Shown here piece by piece: positions 36,204 to 44,998 of a stretch of 64,000 nt of DNA; positions within the stretch are counted from its first letter, which is position 1; the number at the start of each line of letters is the position of its first letter. Source of the stretch: CAADGY01 sp900696665 (GTDB taxonomy: Bacteria; Acidobacteriota; Terriglobia; Bryobacterales; Bryobacteraceae); contig JAPSFM010000011.1 in the NCBI GenBank assembly GCA_035063885.1, forward strand, positions 26,487 through 90,486, in the 5' to 3' direction. Made by a program: the position numbers and the translations under genes. Below the pieces are notes generated by a model, which ran no database searches, was not told where the DNA came from, and saw nothing but the letters and a program-made list of their open reading frames with translations.

Positions 36204-39200
36204 TCATTGCGTCATGAACGGCGAAGCCTCCGTTTCCACCGGTGGGGGAGGTGGCGCTGGCTGGGCCTGGAACTTTACTGAGACAAGTTTCGAGATACCG
36301 GGCTCTTGCATAGTGACCCCGTATAAGCTCTGCGCTGCTTCCATCGTGCGTTTCGCGTGCGTGATGACGATGAACTGTGTCTGCGCTGACATCTCCTTCA
36401 GCAGGCGTGTCAATCTTTCGATGTTCGGTTCGTCGAGCGGCGCATCCACTTCATCCAGGATGCAGAACGGACTCGGCTGGTAACGGAAGATCGCCATCAG
36501 CAGTGCAATTGCCGTGAGCGCCTTTTCCCCGCCCGAGAGCAACAGCACGTTCTGTAGCTTCTTGCCCGGAGGCGATGCCACCAGATCGATGCCCGATTCC
36601 GAAGCGTTCGCCTCGTCGGTCAGCCTCATTTCGCCGGTACCGCCGCCGAACAGCGTCTGGAACAACTCCTTGAAGTGGCCATTGATCGCTTCAAAGGCAT
36701 CCCTAAACCGCTTCCGTGTTTCGATGTCGATCTCGTGGATCGCCTTTTCAGTATCACGAATCGATTCGAGCAGATCCTGCCGCTGAGCATTGAGGAAATC
36801 GTAGCGCTGCTGAGCTTCCTGGAACTCTTCGAGAGCCTGCGGGTTCACGGGACCGAGCGCATCGATTCGCGATTTCAACTCGCGATATTTCTCTTCTGCC
36901 TCAGCCAGCGCATCGTCGTCCGGCGCCACTTCTTCGCCGGCAGCAAGTTCCTCCAAAGGAGCGCTCAGCTCTTTCCGGCTCGTTTCGTCCAGGTACTTGA
37001 GCTCCGCCTGAAGTTTCACAAGTTCCAACTCGATTTGAGACCGCTTCTCCTGCGCTTCCTGCATCCGGACCCGCAGTTGCTTTAGTGTCTCTTCGAGTTC
37101 AACCAGGGCCGTCCTCTCTGTCTGTTCGCGCGTCTCCAGTTCGCGGACTGCGACGTCGCCGAGCTGTATGTTTTCCGCCAGCGCCGCGGCCTTCGAGTCG
37201 AGATCAATGTTGTCGGCCAGCAGCCGCGCGCGCTCGGCGCCCAGCCGCTCCATTTCAGCGGCGATCTGGCGCCGGCGGGCAGCCATCTCGCGATGTTGTG
37301 CTTCGAGCCGCGCCTGCGCGGCGCGTTCCGAGCGGCGGCGCTCTTCGATTTCCGCCACCTGCACGCGTAGCTGCGAATGCTCCTCGGAAACACGATGGAC
37401 CTGCGATTGAAATTCAGAAAGATCCTCGCGGCCCTGCTCCAGAATTTGTTCCTGCTGTGCCCGCTCGATTTCCTTCTCTTCGACCAGGGCCTGGTTCTGC
37501 TGTTTCTGTCCGGCCGCACGGCTTCTTTCCTTCTCCAGCCGCTTCAATTCCATCTGTGCGACAGAGAGTCGCGATTCGGCGCGCGCCAGCTCGTCTGAAA
37601 GCTTTCGCATCTCGTGATCGAGCGCAACCTTTTCTTTCTCGCGCACCTCTTGCGTACTGCGAACTCGCTCCAATTCCAGATTGAGGTCCGAGATCTCATT
37701 CTCCAGAGAGGCAAGCAGCGCCTGAGTATCGCCGAATTCCTTTTGCCGTGATTGGATTTGCACTCTCAAGTCGCGCAGTTCACGCTTGAGTGCGAGCGGT
37801 CCACTACCGCTCTTTCTTCCGCCTGTAAGGGCATATCCGTGATAGCAGGCGCCATCCGGCAGCAGGAAGTAAAGCGAGGGGTATTCGGATGCGAGCTTCT
37901 GCGCGGTGCCGCGGTCTTCCACCAGGAAGCACTGCATAAGCCTTGGCAAAAGGCCGGCAGGCGCGTGCGCCATTGCGCCCGTCAGGCGCAGAACGCCGCT
38001 GAGTGGCGCCGCAACTCCGGCCGGTGAACTCTGCCTGGGTCCCGTGGCGGCATCCGGCTCCGGGCGGACCAGGAACGTCGCGCGTCCCTCGAAATTCGCG
38101 CGCAGCAGATCGAGCCCTTTGCCAGCATCGTCCCAGTCTTTCACCACCACATATTCGAGTTCCTCATGCAGAAACTCTTCAGCCGCTTTCTCCCAGACAG
38201 CGTCCACCTCGACAAAATCCGCCAGCACTCCGAGCGGCCGTAGATCGCTTGCCTGGCCCTTCTCTATGACCGTGAACAGCCGTCTGACGGATTCCGTCGT
38301 ATAAGTGCGGTGCGCCAGAACATCTTCGAGTGAATCCTTTCGCGCCGTGATGCGCGCCAGTTCGCTGCGAACCTGCTCAAGCGCGCGCCGCGTCTCCACC
38401 GCTTTATTGCGGCGGGTCGAGAGATCGTGTTCCGTCACGCGGCGCTGTTCAGACAGCAGAGCCAGTTCGGTCTCGCGGTCTCCAAGCTTTTCCGCCAAAT
38501 CCGCCTTGAGCCCGCCCAATGTCCCGATGTCGGCAGCCGCATCTTCTTCTTCGCGGCGGATGCGCGCGGATTCGCGATCCATCGATACCAGGAAACCGTC
38601 AATCTGCGCGAGTTGATTCTTGAGCGTGGAAGCTTCGCCCAACAGCCGCAACACCTGCTGCCGCGCTCCTTCCATCTGACGCTCCCGTTCGCGGAGAACG
38701 GAGTTCAGCTTTTCGCGCTCGTCGCTCTTGGCTGTCAGTTTTTCACGGGCTTCTTCGGTCCGGACTTCCAGCTCCGCGAGAGCTTCAGCATGGGCTGACA
38801 GCTCCTTTTCCATTCCGGCGACCCGCTGATCCAGTTGTTCGGACTCGGATTCCCCCTGGCCCATTCTCTGTTCGAAATCGGCGATCTGCGCTGCCTGGCG
38901 CTCCATCCGGCTCCGGGTACGCTCCGCTTCGAGTTGGAGTTCGGCCAGGTCCTTGCGCGCCCCGGTCAATTCCTGGTCAGTCGCGAAGCATTGTCCCTGA
39001 AGCCGGCTCTGTTCCTGCTCCCTGGCCGCGACATCGGAATGGAGCGCCTGGAAATCCGCGGCCGCCAGATTCAACTCGATTGCGGTCCTGGCGGCTTCGC
39101 GTTCGAGCGTGCGAAAACGGCCGATCAGCGTACACCGGAGTTGTTCCATCATGCCGGCACGCAATTCCTCATACCGTTTTGCTTTGGCCGCCTGGCGCTT

Positions 39201-39908
39201 CAGGGAGTTCACCTGGCGTCCGACCTCTTCCAGGATGTCAAACACGCGCGTGAGATTCTGTTTTGCGCCTTCGAGCTTCGCCTCGGCCAACCGGCGCTTC
39301 GTTTTGAACCGGCTGACGCCGGCGGCTTCTTCGATCACCGCGCGCCGGTCCTGGGGTTTTGAACTCAGTATTTGGCCGATGCGCCCCTGCTCAATGATGG
39401 CGTAAGACTCCGGGCCAAGTCCGGTGCCCATAAAGATGTCCTGGATATCGCGCAGCCGGGCCTGCCGCCCGTCAATCAGATATTCACTCTCACCCGACCG
39501 GAACAACCTCCGCGTGATCGTAACTTCGTGCGGCTTCTGTTGCTGGCCATTGACGGACTGCGCGGAGACGGAGGCGCCGTTCTTTCCGTTCGCATGCCCG
39601 TTTGCCTTGTCTATATGAACCGCCGCGTCGAGATGAAACGAAGGGTCCAGGAGCGTCATCGTAACCGACGCCATACTCAAAGGCTTGCGGTCGCGCGTGC
39701 CGGCAAAGATTACATCCTCCATCCGCGCGCCGCGCAGACTCTTCGCCGACTGTTCCCCCAGCACCCAACTGATCGCGTCGCTCAGATTCGACTTGCCGCA
39801 GCCGTTCGGCCCAACCACGGCGGCGATGCCAGCCCCGTTAAATCGCATCTCCGTGCGGTCGAAGAACGACTTAAACCCCTGTACTTCTATGCGTTTGAGC
39901 TTTAACAA
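36204..39908 (-). CDS. smc: Chromosome segregation protein SMC
   Basis: A 1234-residue SMC ATPase that forms ring dimers to organise the chromosome. N-terminal Walker A is GPNGCGKSN at about 33-41; two long coiled coils (about 170-490 and 680-1000) flank a hinge at about 520-650; the C-terminal signature LLSGGEKALTAIAL is near 1122 with Walker B FCILDEVDAPLDE. Start is TTG at 39908, supported by AAGAGGT 8 bases upstream; the nearby ATG is out of frame. A small Asn/Gly/Lys-rich insert lies at about 95-120 (KANGHANGKNG). Confidence 0.96.
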   Translation of the reverse strand: MLKLKRIEVQGFKSFFDRTEMRFNGAGIAAVVGPNGCGKSNLSDAISWVLGEQSAKSLRGARMEDVIFAGTRDRKPLSMASVTMTLLDPSFHLDAAVHIDKANGHANGKNGASVSAQSVNGQQQKPHEVTITRRLFRSGESEYLIDGRQARLRDIQDIFMGTGLGPESYAIIEQGRIGQILSSKPQDRRAVIEEAAGVSRFKTKRRLAEAKLEGAKQNLTRVFDILEEVGRQVNSLKRQAAKAKRYEELRAGMMEQLRCTLIGRFRTLEREAARTAIELNLAAADFQALHSDVAAREQEQSRLQGQCFATDQELTGARKDLAELQLEAERTRSRMERQAAQIADFEQRMGQGESESEQLDQRVAGMEKELSAHAEALAELEVRTEEAREKLTAKSDEREKLNSVLRERERQMEGARQQVLRLLGEASTLKNQLAQIDGFLVSMDRESARIRREEEDAAADIGTLGGLKADLAEKLGDRETELALLSEQRRVTEHDLSTRRNKAVETRRALEQVRSELARITARKDSLEDVLAHRTYTTESVRRLFTVIEKGQASDLRPLGVLADFVEVDAVWEKAAEEFLHEELEYVVVKDWDDAGKGLDLLRANFEGRATFLVRPEPDAATGPRQSSPAGVAAPLSGVLRLTGAMAHAPAGLLPRLMQCFLVEDRGTAQKLASEYPSLYFLLPDGACYHGYALTGGRKSGSGPLALKRELRDLRVQIQSRQKEFGDTQALLASLENEISDLNLELERVRSTQEVREKEKVALDHEMRKLSDELARAESRLSVAQMELKRLEKERSRAAGQKQQNQALVEEKEIERAQQEQILEQGREDLSEFQSQVHRVSEEHSQLRVQVAEIEERRRSERAAQARLEAQHREMAARRRQIAAEMERLGAERARLLADNIDLDSKAAALAENIQLGDVAVRELETREQTERTALVELEETLKQLRVRMQEAQEKRSQIELELVKLQAELKYLDETSRKELSAPLEELAAGEEVAPDDDALAEAEEKYRELKSRIDALGPVNPQALEEFQEAQQRYDFLNAQRQDLLESIRDTEKAIHEIDIETRKRFRDAFEAINGHFKELFQTLFGGGTGEMRLTDEANASESGIDLVASPPGKKLQNVLLLSGGEKALTAIALLMAIFRYQPSPFCILDEVDAPLDEPNIERLTRLLKEMSAQTQFIVITHAKRTMEAAQSLYGVTMQEPGISKLVSVKFQAQPAPPPPPVETEASPFMTQ

Positions 39909-40205
39909 TTCATGTACCTCTTAAAGTATGAACTCGCGAGAGCACAGATACTCTCAACTCGGGGGATGACTCTATAGTAAGGAGCGGATACCCAAATGTA
40001 AAGGACATACCGTACCAAATTCTGGGGTTATCTTAAAATCGACACAACATATTGTGGTCTGCCTGTCAAAAAGATTCCAAAAGACAAAGCATCCCGACGT
40101 CAGATGATTTGATAAGGGAATAGCTCGCAGTGATCTACTTGAAGGAAAGCCAGAGCACCTTCATTATAAACGCACCGCGCCTTACATGCTACGTTGGATG
40201 CACAG
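39909..40205. other. Intergenic region between smc and tRNA-Leu
   Basis: About 297 bases with lower GC than the surroundings. It must hold the promoters for smc (leftward) and tRNA-Leu (rightward). A TATAAA at about 40166-40171 lies 35-40 bases before the tRNA and could be its -10, but no -35 at proper spacing is seen. No coding sequence is recognised. Confidence 0.45.
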
Positions 40206-40294
40206 GCCCGGGTGGCGAAACAGGCAGACGCAAGGGACTTAAAATCCCTTGTCCCGTGAGGGACGTGCGGGTTCGACCCCCGCCCCGGGCACCA
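40206..40294 (+). tRNA. tRNA-Leu (anticodon UAA)
   Basis: An 89-base tRNA with encoded CCA. The acceptor stem pairs GCCCGGG (40206-40212) with CCCGGGC (40284-40290), followed by discriminator A and CCA. The anticodon stem AGGGA/TCCCT encloses the loop CTTAAAA, giving anticodon TAA at 40240-40242. A long variable arm (TTGTCCCGTGAGGGACG) marks a class II tRNA, and the T arm has GCGGGTTCGACCCCCGC. All features agree with tRNA-Leu reading UUA. Confidence 0.97.
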
Positions 40295-40336
40295 CTTCGT
40301 TCTTGCGGCATCTCCTCGCAACTTCAACTTTGAGGC

Positions 40337-40364
40337 TTGCGGCCAGCCGGTTCCGCACTACAAT
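40337..40364 (+). promoter_or_regulatory. Candidate promoter for the chelatase genes
   Basis: TTGCGG at 40337-40342 and TACAAT at 40359-40364 with a 16-base spacer, about 27 bases before the bchI ATG. The -10 is good (five of six), the -35 weak. It would start transcription just ahead of the AGGAGG site at 40380-40385. Confidence 0.4.
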
Positions 40365-40391
40365 AGCAGCAATACTTCGAGGAGGCCGTGG

Positions 40392-41465
40392 ATGCTCTTC
40401 GCCGATTCCAGACCTGCGCCCGTTTATCCCTTTGCGGCGATCGTGGGCCAGGAAGAGATGCAGCTCGCCCTGATCCTGAACGTAATTGAACCGTTGACGG
40501 GTGGGGCTCTGATACTGGGTCACCGCGGTACCGGCAAATCCACAGCCGTTCGCGCCCTGGCGGATCTACTGCCACCGATCAAGAAAATCAAGGGTTGCCT
40601 CTACGGATGCGATCCGGTGCGGCCGGCGGAATGGTGCTCGGACTGCCAGGGCCGACCCCGCCAGCGGGTGCCCGAGGAACAAGGGTGTGTGCCGGTGGTC
40701 GAGTTGCCGCTTGGCGCCACGGAAGACCGGGTGTGCGGAACGCTGGACATCGAGCGGGCGCTCACGGCCGGCATCAAGGCCTTTGAACCGGGTCTGCTGG
40801 CATGGGCCAATCGGGGCTTCCTGTACATTGATGAGGTCAACCTCCTCGAAGATCACATTGTGGATCTGCTCCTGGATGTCGCGGCCAGCGGCCGAAATAT
40901 TGTGGAGCGGGAGGGCATCAGCGTCAGCCATCCGGCGCGATTCGTACTGGTCGGCTCCGGCAACCCGGAAGAAGGCGAACTGCGGCCTCAGCTTCTGGAC
41001 CGGTTTGGATTATACGCCAGAATTCTCACCATCACCGATGTCAACGCCCGCGTGGAGATCGTTCGGCGAAGGGAGCGGTTCGAGCGTGATCCTGCTCGGT
41101 TCAGGGCCGAAATGGACCGTCATCAACGTTCGCTCCGGCGCCGCATTGTCAACGCCAAGCGCCTGCTCCCCGAAATAACGGTGCACGACAATCTTCTCTA
41201 CAAAATCGGGGAGCTCTGCGTCCGCCTGCGAACTGACGGCCACCGTGGTGAGTTGACCATTCTGCGGGCGGCCAAGGCGCTCGCTGCCTTCGAGGGGCGC
41301 ATGATGGTCACCGCGGCCGATGTCCGGACGGTCGCTCCGATGGCCTTGTGCCACCGGTTGCGAAGAGATGCTTGGGAGGAGATAGACCCGGGGTTCCGCG
41401 TCACTCGGGCACTGGACGAAATCATTCCCGAAGACAAGCCACAAACCAGAGCGGTAGCCGGATGA
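40392..41465 (+). CDS. bchI: Magnesium chelatase-type ATPase subunit I
   Basis: A 357-residue AAA+ ATPase of the BchI/ChlI family, the motor that drives metal insertion into a porphyrin by the H subunit. Walker A GHRGTGKST is at about 43-51; Walker B is FLYIDEVNLLE near 141-151; sensor/arginine region GSGNPEEGELRPQLLDRFGL is intact. Residues 68-84 have four cysteines (CLYGC...CSDC), a possible metal site found in some ChlI proteins. The AGGAGG site is 6-8 bases before the ATG. Its stop overlaps bchD in ATGA. An equivalent subunit can also serve cobaltochelatase, so the metal is decided by the H subunit. Confidence 0.94.
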   Translation: MLFADSRPAPVYPFAAIVGQEEMQLALILNVIEPLTGGALILGHRGTGKSTAVRALADLLPPIKKIKGCLYGCDPVRPAEWCSDCQGRPRQRVPEEQGCVPVVELPLGATEDRVCGTLDIERALTAGIKAFEPGLLAWANRGFLYIDEVNLLEDHIVDLLLDVAASGRNIVEREGISVSHPARFVLVGSGNPEEGELRPQLLDRFGLYARILTITDVNARVEIVRRRERFERDPARFRAEMDRHQRSLRRRIVNAKRLLPEITVHDNLLYKIGELCVRLRTDGHRGELTILRAAKALAAFEGRMMVTAADVRTVAPMALCHRLRRDAWEEIDPGFRVTRALDEIIPEDKPQTRAVAG

Positions 41466-43270
41466 GGACGATCCCCAATCACCCCGAGGCGCTTGCTTTT
41501 CCCTTGCCGGCCGTTGCCGGAATGAGCCGGGTTACGCGAGCACTGTTGTTGTTGGCGGTAGATCCCGTATTGAAGGGCATCGTCATCCAGGGGTTGGGTG
41601 GTATGGGCAAAAGCGTTTTGGCGCGAGCTTTCCGGTCCGTTGTATGCATCGCAGACGGGGAACCGCCTTTTGTACAGATCACTCCCAGCGTCACCAAAGA
41701 TCAATTGCTCGGGAGCTTGGATATCGAGGCCACGCTCCGGACCGGTAAGCCGCAGGCCTCACCGGGCCTGCTTGCCCGGGCGCATGGGGGCTTTCTGGTG
41801 GCGGATGACCTCAACCTCCTCGATGCGAGGGCGGCGTCATGCATACGCAGCGCCCTCACGCAGCACGAGGTGGCAGAGTTTTCCCTCATCGCAACCTGTA
41901 ACCCAGAAGGAGGCGAACTCCGCCACTCGCTTGCTGATTCGGTGGCTCTCCACGTTACAGAAACGACATGCCTGCCACTCGGTGACAGGGTGGAGTTACT
42001 CCGCCGCATCACGGCATTCGATCGCGATCCGTTTGAGTTCTTACGCCGCTATGCGCCCGCGTTGGAATTGCTCAAAGAACGTGTCGCGGGCGCGCGGCGC
42101 CGCTTGCCGGATGTGCAAATGGCGCTTTCCGACTACAGCAGGTTGTGCACGGTAGCCCTTAACTTCGGAATCGAGGGCCATCGGACTGAAGTGTTTGCCG
42201 CGCGACTTGCCCGTGCGCATGCGGCCTGGAACGGACGGCTCCGTGTGGAGACGGAAGATCTGGAAGCGGCAGAGCGTTTGGTTCTGGAGCCTCGCGCTGC
42301 CATGCGCAAGGTTAGGAGTTCCGGTCTTGAGCCGGAGTATTCGTCAGAGGAAACACTTTGTGAAGAGCCTGGCCAGGGCGCTGAAGATCGGGTTTTCCCC
42401 ACTGTTCCCGCGAATCCGCCCGATGGCGTGATGGACTGGGCTTCGCCGAGGATTGCCAGGGATCGCAAAGGAACGGCGCGCAGGCTGAGCACAGGCGGCG
42501 ACGCCATCAATTGGACCCGAGGCCGCTATGTGCGTCCGCTTTCCCGGAGGCCCCCCGGCGGCGGACGGCTCGCGGTTGAAGCAACCTTGCGCGTGGCGGC
42601 TCCGCTCCAGGCCCTGCGCTTGAAATCCGCCGCCGCCGCACCAGCCGTCCGAATCACGAAAAACGATCTCCGGTTCAAAGAGTTCCGGGAAAAGCAAGGC
42701 ATGCTGATCATCTTTGCTGTGGATGCGAGCGGCAGCATGGCGCTTCAACGCATCAGTCAAGCCAAGGGAGCCCTGATCCGCTTGCTTCACCAGGCGTACC
42801 TGCACCGGGACCAGGTGGCGCTGATCGCATTCCGGGGCGAGAAGGCCGAGGTTCTCCTTCCGCCCGGCCGGAGCGTAGAGCTGGCCAAGCGCGCCATCGA
42901 TGTAATACCAACAGGCGGCGCGACACCGCTGGCCGCCGCACTGGAGAGCGCGCTCTACCTGGCTCGGCGGAGCACAACTCGTGGTGTTCGGCAAACACTG
43001 TTAGTACTGCTGACGGACGGTCACGGCAATATTGGTTCGCAGCAACTCCAGGCGGTGGCTGGGGCTCTGCGGGATGAGGGGATCGCATCCGTCGTGATGG
43101 ACGCCGGCAATCGGTTTGCCGGACATTCGAAGTCCGGACAGGTTGCACAGATGCTGGGCGGCCGGCATGTTTTTCTTCCCTATTGGGAGGATGGCGCGGT
43201 GGCCGATGCGGTCTCCGGCGCCGCCGAAAGCTTGAGGAGGCAAATTGGCGGGACCTGCACGACCGGCTGA
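41462..43270 (+). CDS. bchD: Magnesium chelatase-type subunit D
   Basis: A 602-residue BchD/ChlD-like protein. N-terminal AAA+ domain (about 1-280) has a P-loop GLGGMGKS and Walker B VADDLNLLD, where the usual DE is DD, consistent with the inactive ATPase of D subunits. A linker (about 285-400) leads to a von Willebrand A domain with the MIDAS motif DASGSMALQR near 421 and LLTDGHGNIG near 518. It serves as a platform between the I ring and the H subunit. Start ATG 41462 overlaps the bchI stop. Its last 26 bases overlap the next gene. Confidence 0.92.
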   Translation: MRTIPNHPEALAFPLPAVAGMSRVTRALLLLAVDPVLKGIVIQGLGGMGKSVLARAFRSVVCIADGEPPFVQITPSVTKDQLLGSLDIEATLRTGKPQASPGLLARAHGGFLVADDLNLLDARAASCIRSALTQHEVAEFSLIATCNPEGGELRHSLADSVALHVTETTCLPLGDRVELLRRITAFDRDPFEFLRRYAPALELLKERVAGARRRLPDVQMALSDYSRLCTVALNFGIEGHRTEVFAARLARAHAAWNGRLRVETEDLEAAERLVLEPRAAMRKVRSSGLEPEYSSEETLCEEPGQGAEDRVFPTVPANPPDGVMDWASPRIARDRKGTARRLSTGGDAINWTRGRYVRPLSRRPPGGGRLAVEATLRVAAPLQALRLKSAAAAPAVRITKNDLRFKEFREKQGMLIIFAVDASGSMALQRISQAKGALIRLLHQAYLHRDQVALIAFRGEKAEVLLPPGRSVELAKRAIDVIPTGGATPLAAALESALYLARRSTTRGVRQTLLVLLTDGHGNIGSQQLQAVAGALRDEGIASVVMDAGNRFAGHSKSGQVAQMLGGRHVFLPYWEDGAVADAVSGAAESLRRQIGGTCTTG

Positions 43271-44981
43271 AGAGCGGGACCGGATCGTCCTGCGTCTCTA
43301 TGAACAATTGCTCGAAATCGAGCAGCGGCTGATTCCCACTGGAATGCACGTATTCGGCAGACCGAACGCGCAAACCGAACGGGGGGACATGCTCCGAATG
43401 ATCGCATCATTCGACCGGCCGGAGGTGGGATTCCGCTCGCTGCCCGGTCAGATCGCGGCGCGCCTGGGCTTTCCCGAGTACCAGATCCTGATGGAGGAGA
43501 GCGCAACGTGCGGCGAACGTCTCTTGCAGCGTGAACGGGTAGATGCAATCCTTCGCAGCGCGATAGAAAAGCTTCTGGCGGAAGATGGCGGCATCGAGGA
43601 GGCTGCTTCCCTGCTGGCCCGCGAGGCTTCCATTCCAACGGAAGACTCCACCGGGATGCTTGCCTTTCTAAACGGCCTGAACCGGCAATTGGGTACTAAC
43701 TCCGAAGTGGACGAATTGATGCGCGCCCTGCGCCGTGAATACATCGAGCCGGGCCCGGGCGGCGACCTGGTTCAGAATCCAAAGATTCTTCCCACGGGGC
43801 GGAACACGCATGCTGTCAATCCTTATGCCGTACCGTCCCACGTGGCGTTCCAGAAATCCCGGGACACGATCAGGCGCTTGCTCAACCGCTGCCTCGACGA
43901 GCGTGGCCGCTACCCCGAAACCATCGGGATGGTCATCTGGGGCATGGACAATATCAAGACGCACGGCGAAGGCGTTGCACAAGCACTCTTATTGATGGGC
44001 GTGGTTCCGAAGCGCGATGGTATGAACCGTGTCACGGATGTGGAAATCATTCCGCCAGAAACGCTCGGCCGTCCGCGAATCGATGTGGTCTTCGTATTAT
44101 CCGGTATCTTCCGCGATCTTTTCGGCGCCACTATAGAACTGCTGGATAAAGCGGCACGCCAAGTCGCGGGCCTCGATGAACCGCCCGAAACAAATTTTCT
44201 TCGCAAACACGTTCAACAGGCGCAACAGGAGGGCTTATCCTGGTGTGACGCAGCGACCCGCCTGTTTTCGAACGCGCCTGGAAACTACGGCACTAACGTC
44301 AATTTCATGGTCATCGGCGGTCACTGGGATCGCGCCGAACAGATTGGAGATCTCTTCGTGACGCGTAAGTGCTTCGCTTACGGCCGTGGGCTAGAGGGAG
44401 ATCCTGCCGGGACGCTGATGGATAAGGCTCTCTCGCGGGTCGAAGTCACGTATCAGAATCTCGATAACGCGGAGATCGGAATCACCGACGTCGATCACTA
44501 TTTTGAATACCTCGGCGGCCTCACACAGGCCGTCAAGCAGCGCACCGGAGAGCGCCCGGCAACTTACGTTTGTGACAGCCTGAGTCCGCTCGTCAAGATC
44601 CGCTCGCTCAATGAGACGGTGCGTCTCGAAGTGCGTACAAAGCTTCTAAATCCGAAGTGGTATGGAGGAATGCTAAGGCACGGCTTTAGCGGAGTCGCCG
44701 AGATTGAGCACCACGTCAGCAATACCTTCGGTTGGAGCGCGACCGCCGGTGCGGTGGACGACTGGATCTACAGCGAGATCGCGAACACGTATGTAGTGGA
44801 CGAAACAATGCGGAATCGCCTGGCGGAACTGAATCCTCATGCGACACGCAGTCTCGCCCAGCGCTTGCTGGAAGCGCACGGCAGAGGCTTCTGGGCCGCG
44901 CAGGAGAACGTTTTGGATCATCTGCACAACGCGCTCGACAAATTAGAGGATCACCTGGAAGGAGTCAACCGGCAAGCGTAG
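43245..44981 (+). CDS. bchH: Magnesium chelatase subunit H, C-terminal half
   Basis: A 578-residue protein matching only the C-terminal part of BchH/CobN-type chelatase subunits. Motifs: NPKILPTGRNTHAVNPYAVP near 177-196, ETIGMVIWGMDNIKTHGEG near 225-243, RIDVVFVLSGIFRDLF near 278-293, and GGLTQAVKQRTGERPATYVC near 425-445. Start is TTG 43245 with AGGAGG just upstream. The missing N-terminal part is encoded by the next gene, so the two halves occur in reversed order. The sequence shows no frameshift or internal stop, so this looks like a working split gene, not decay. Together the halves make about 1,296 residues, the usual length of intact BchH. Confidence 0.9.
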   Translation: MAGPARPAEERDRIVLRLYEQLLEIEQRLIPTGMHVFGRPNAQTERGDMLRMIASFDRPEVGFRSLPGQIAARLGFPEYQILMEESATCGERLLQRERVDAILRSAIEKLLAEDGGIEEAASLLAREASIPTEDSTGMLAFLNGLNRQLGTNSEVDELMRALRREYIEPGPGGDLVQNPKILPTGRNTHAVNPYAVPSHVAFQKSRDTIRRLLNRCLDERGRYPETIGMVIWGMDNIKTHGEGVAQALLLMGVVPKRDGMNRVTDVEIIPPETLGRPRIDVVFVLSGIFRDLFGATIELLDKAARQVAGLDEPPETNFLRKHVQQAQQEGLSWCDAATRLFSNAPGNYGTNVNFMVIGGHWDRAEQIGDLFVTRKCFAYGRGLEGDPAGTLMDKALSRVEVTYQNLDNAEIGITDVDHYFEYLGGLTQAVKQRTGERPATYVCDSLSPLVKIRSLNETVRLEVRTKLLNPKWYGGMLRHGFSGVAEIEHHVSNTFGWSATAGAVDDWIYSEIANTYVVDETMRNRLAELNPHATRSLAQRLLEAHGRGFWAAQENVLDHLHNALDKLEDHLEGVNRQA

Positions 44982-44998
44982 AGGGCGAGCCAGGGATT

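Noticed and set aside
44732..44998. Upstream extension of 89 codons on the N-terminal half of bchH
   Set aside because: It lies wholly inside the upstream bchH half in another frame, and the DUF3479 domain begins at ATG 44999.
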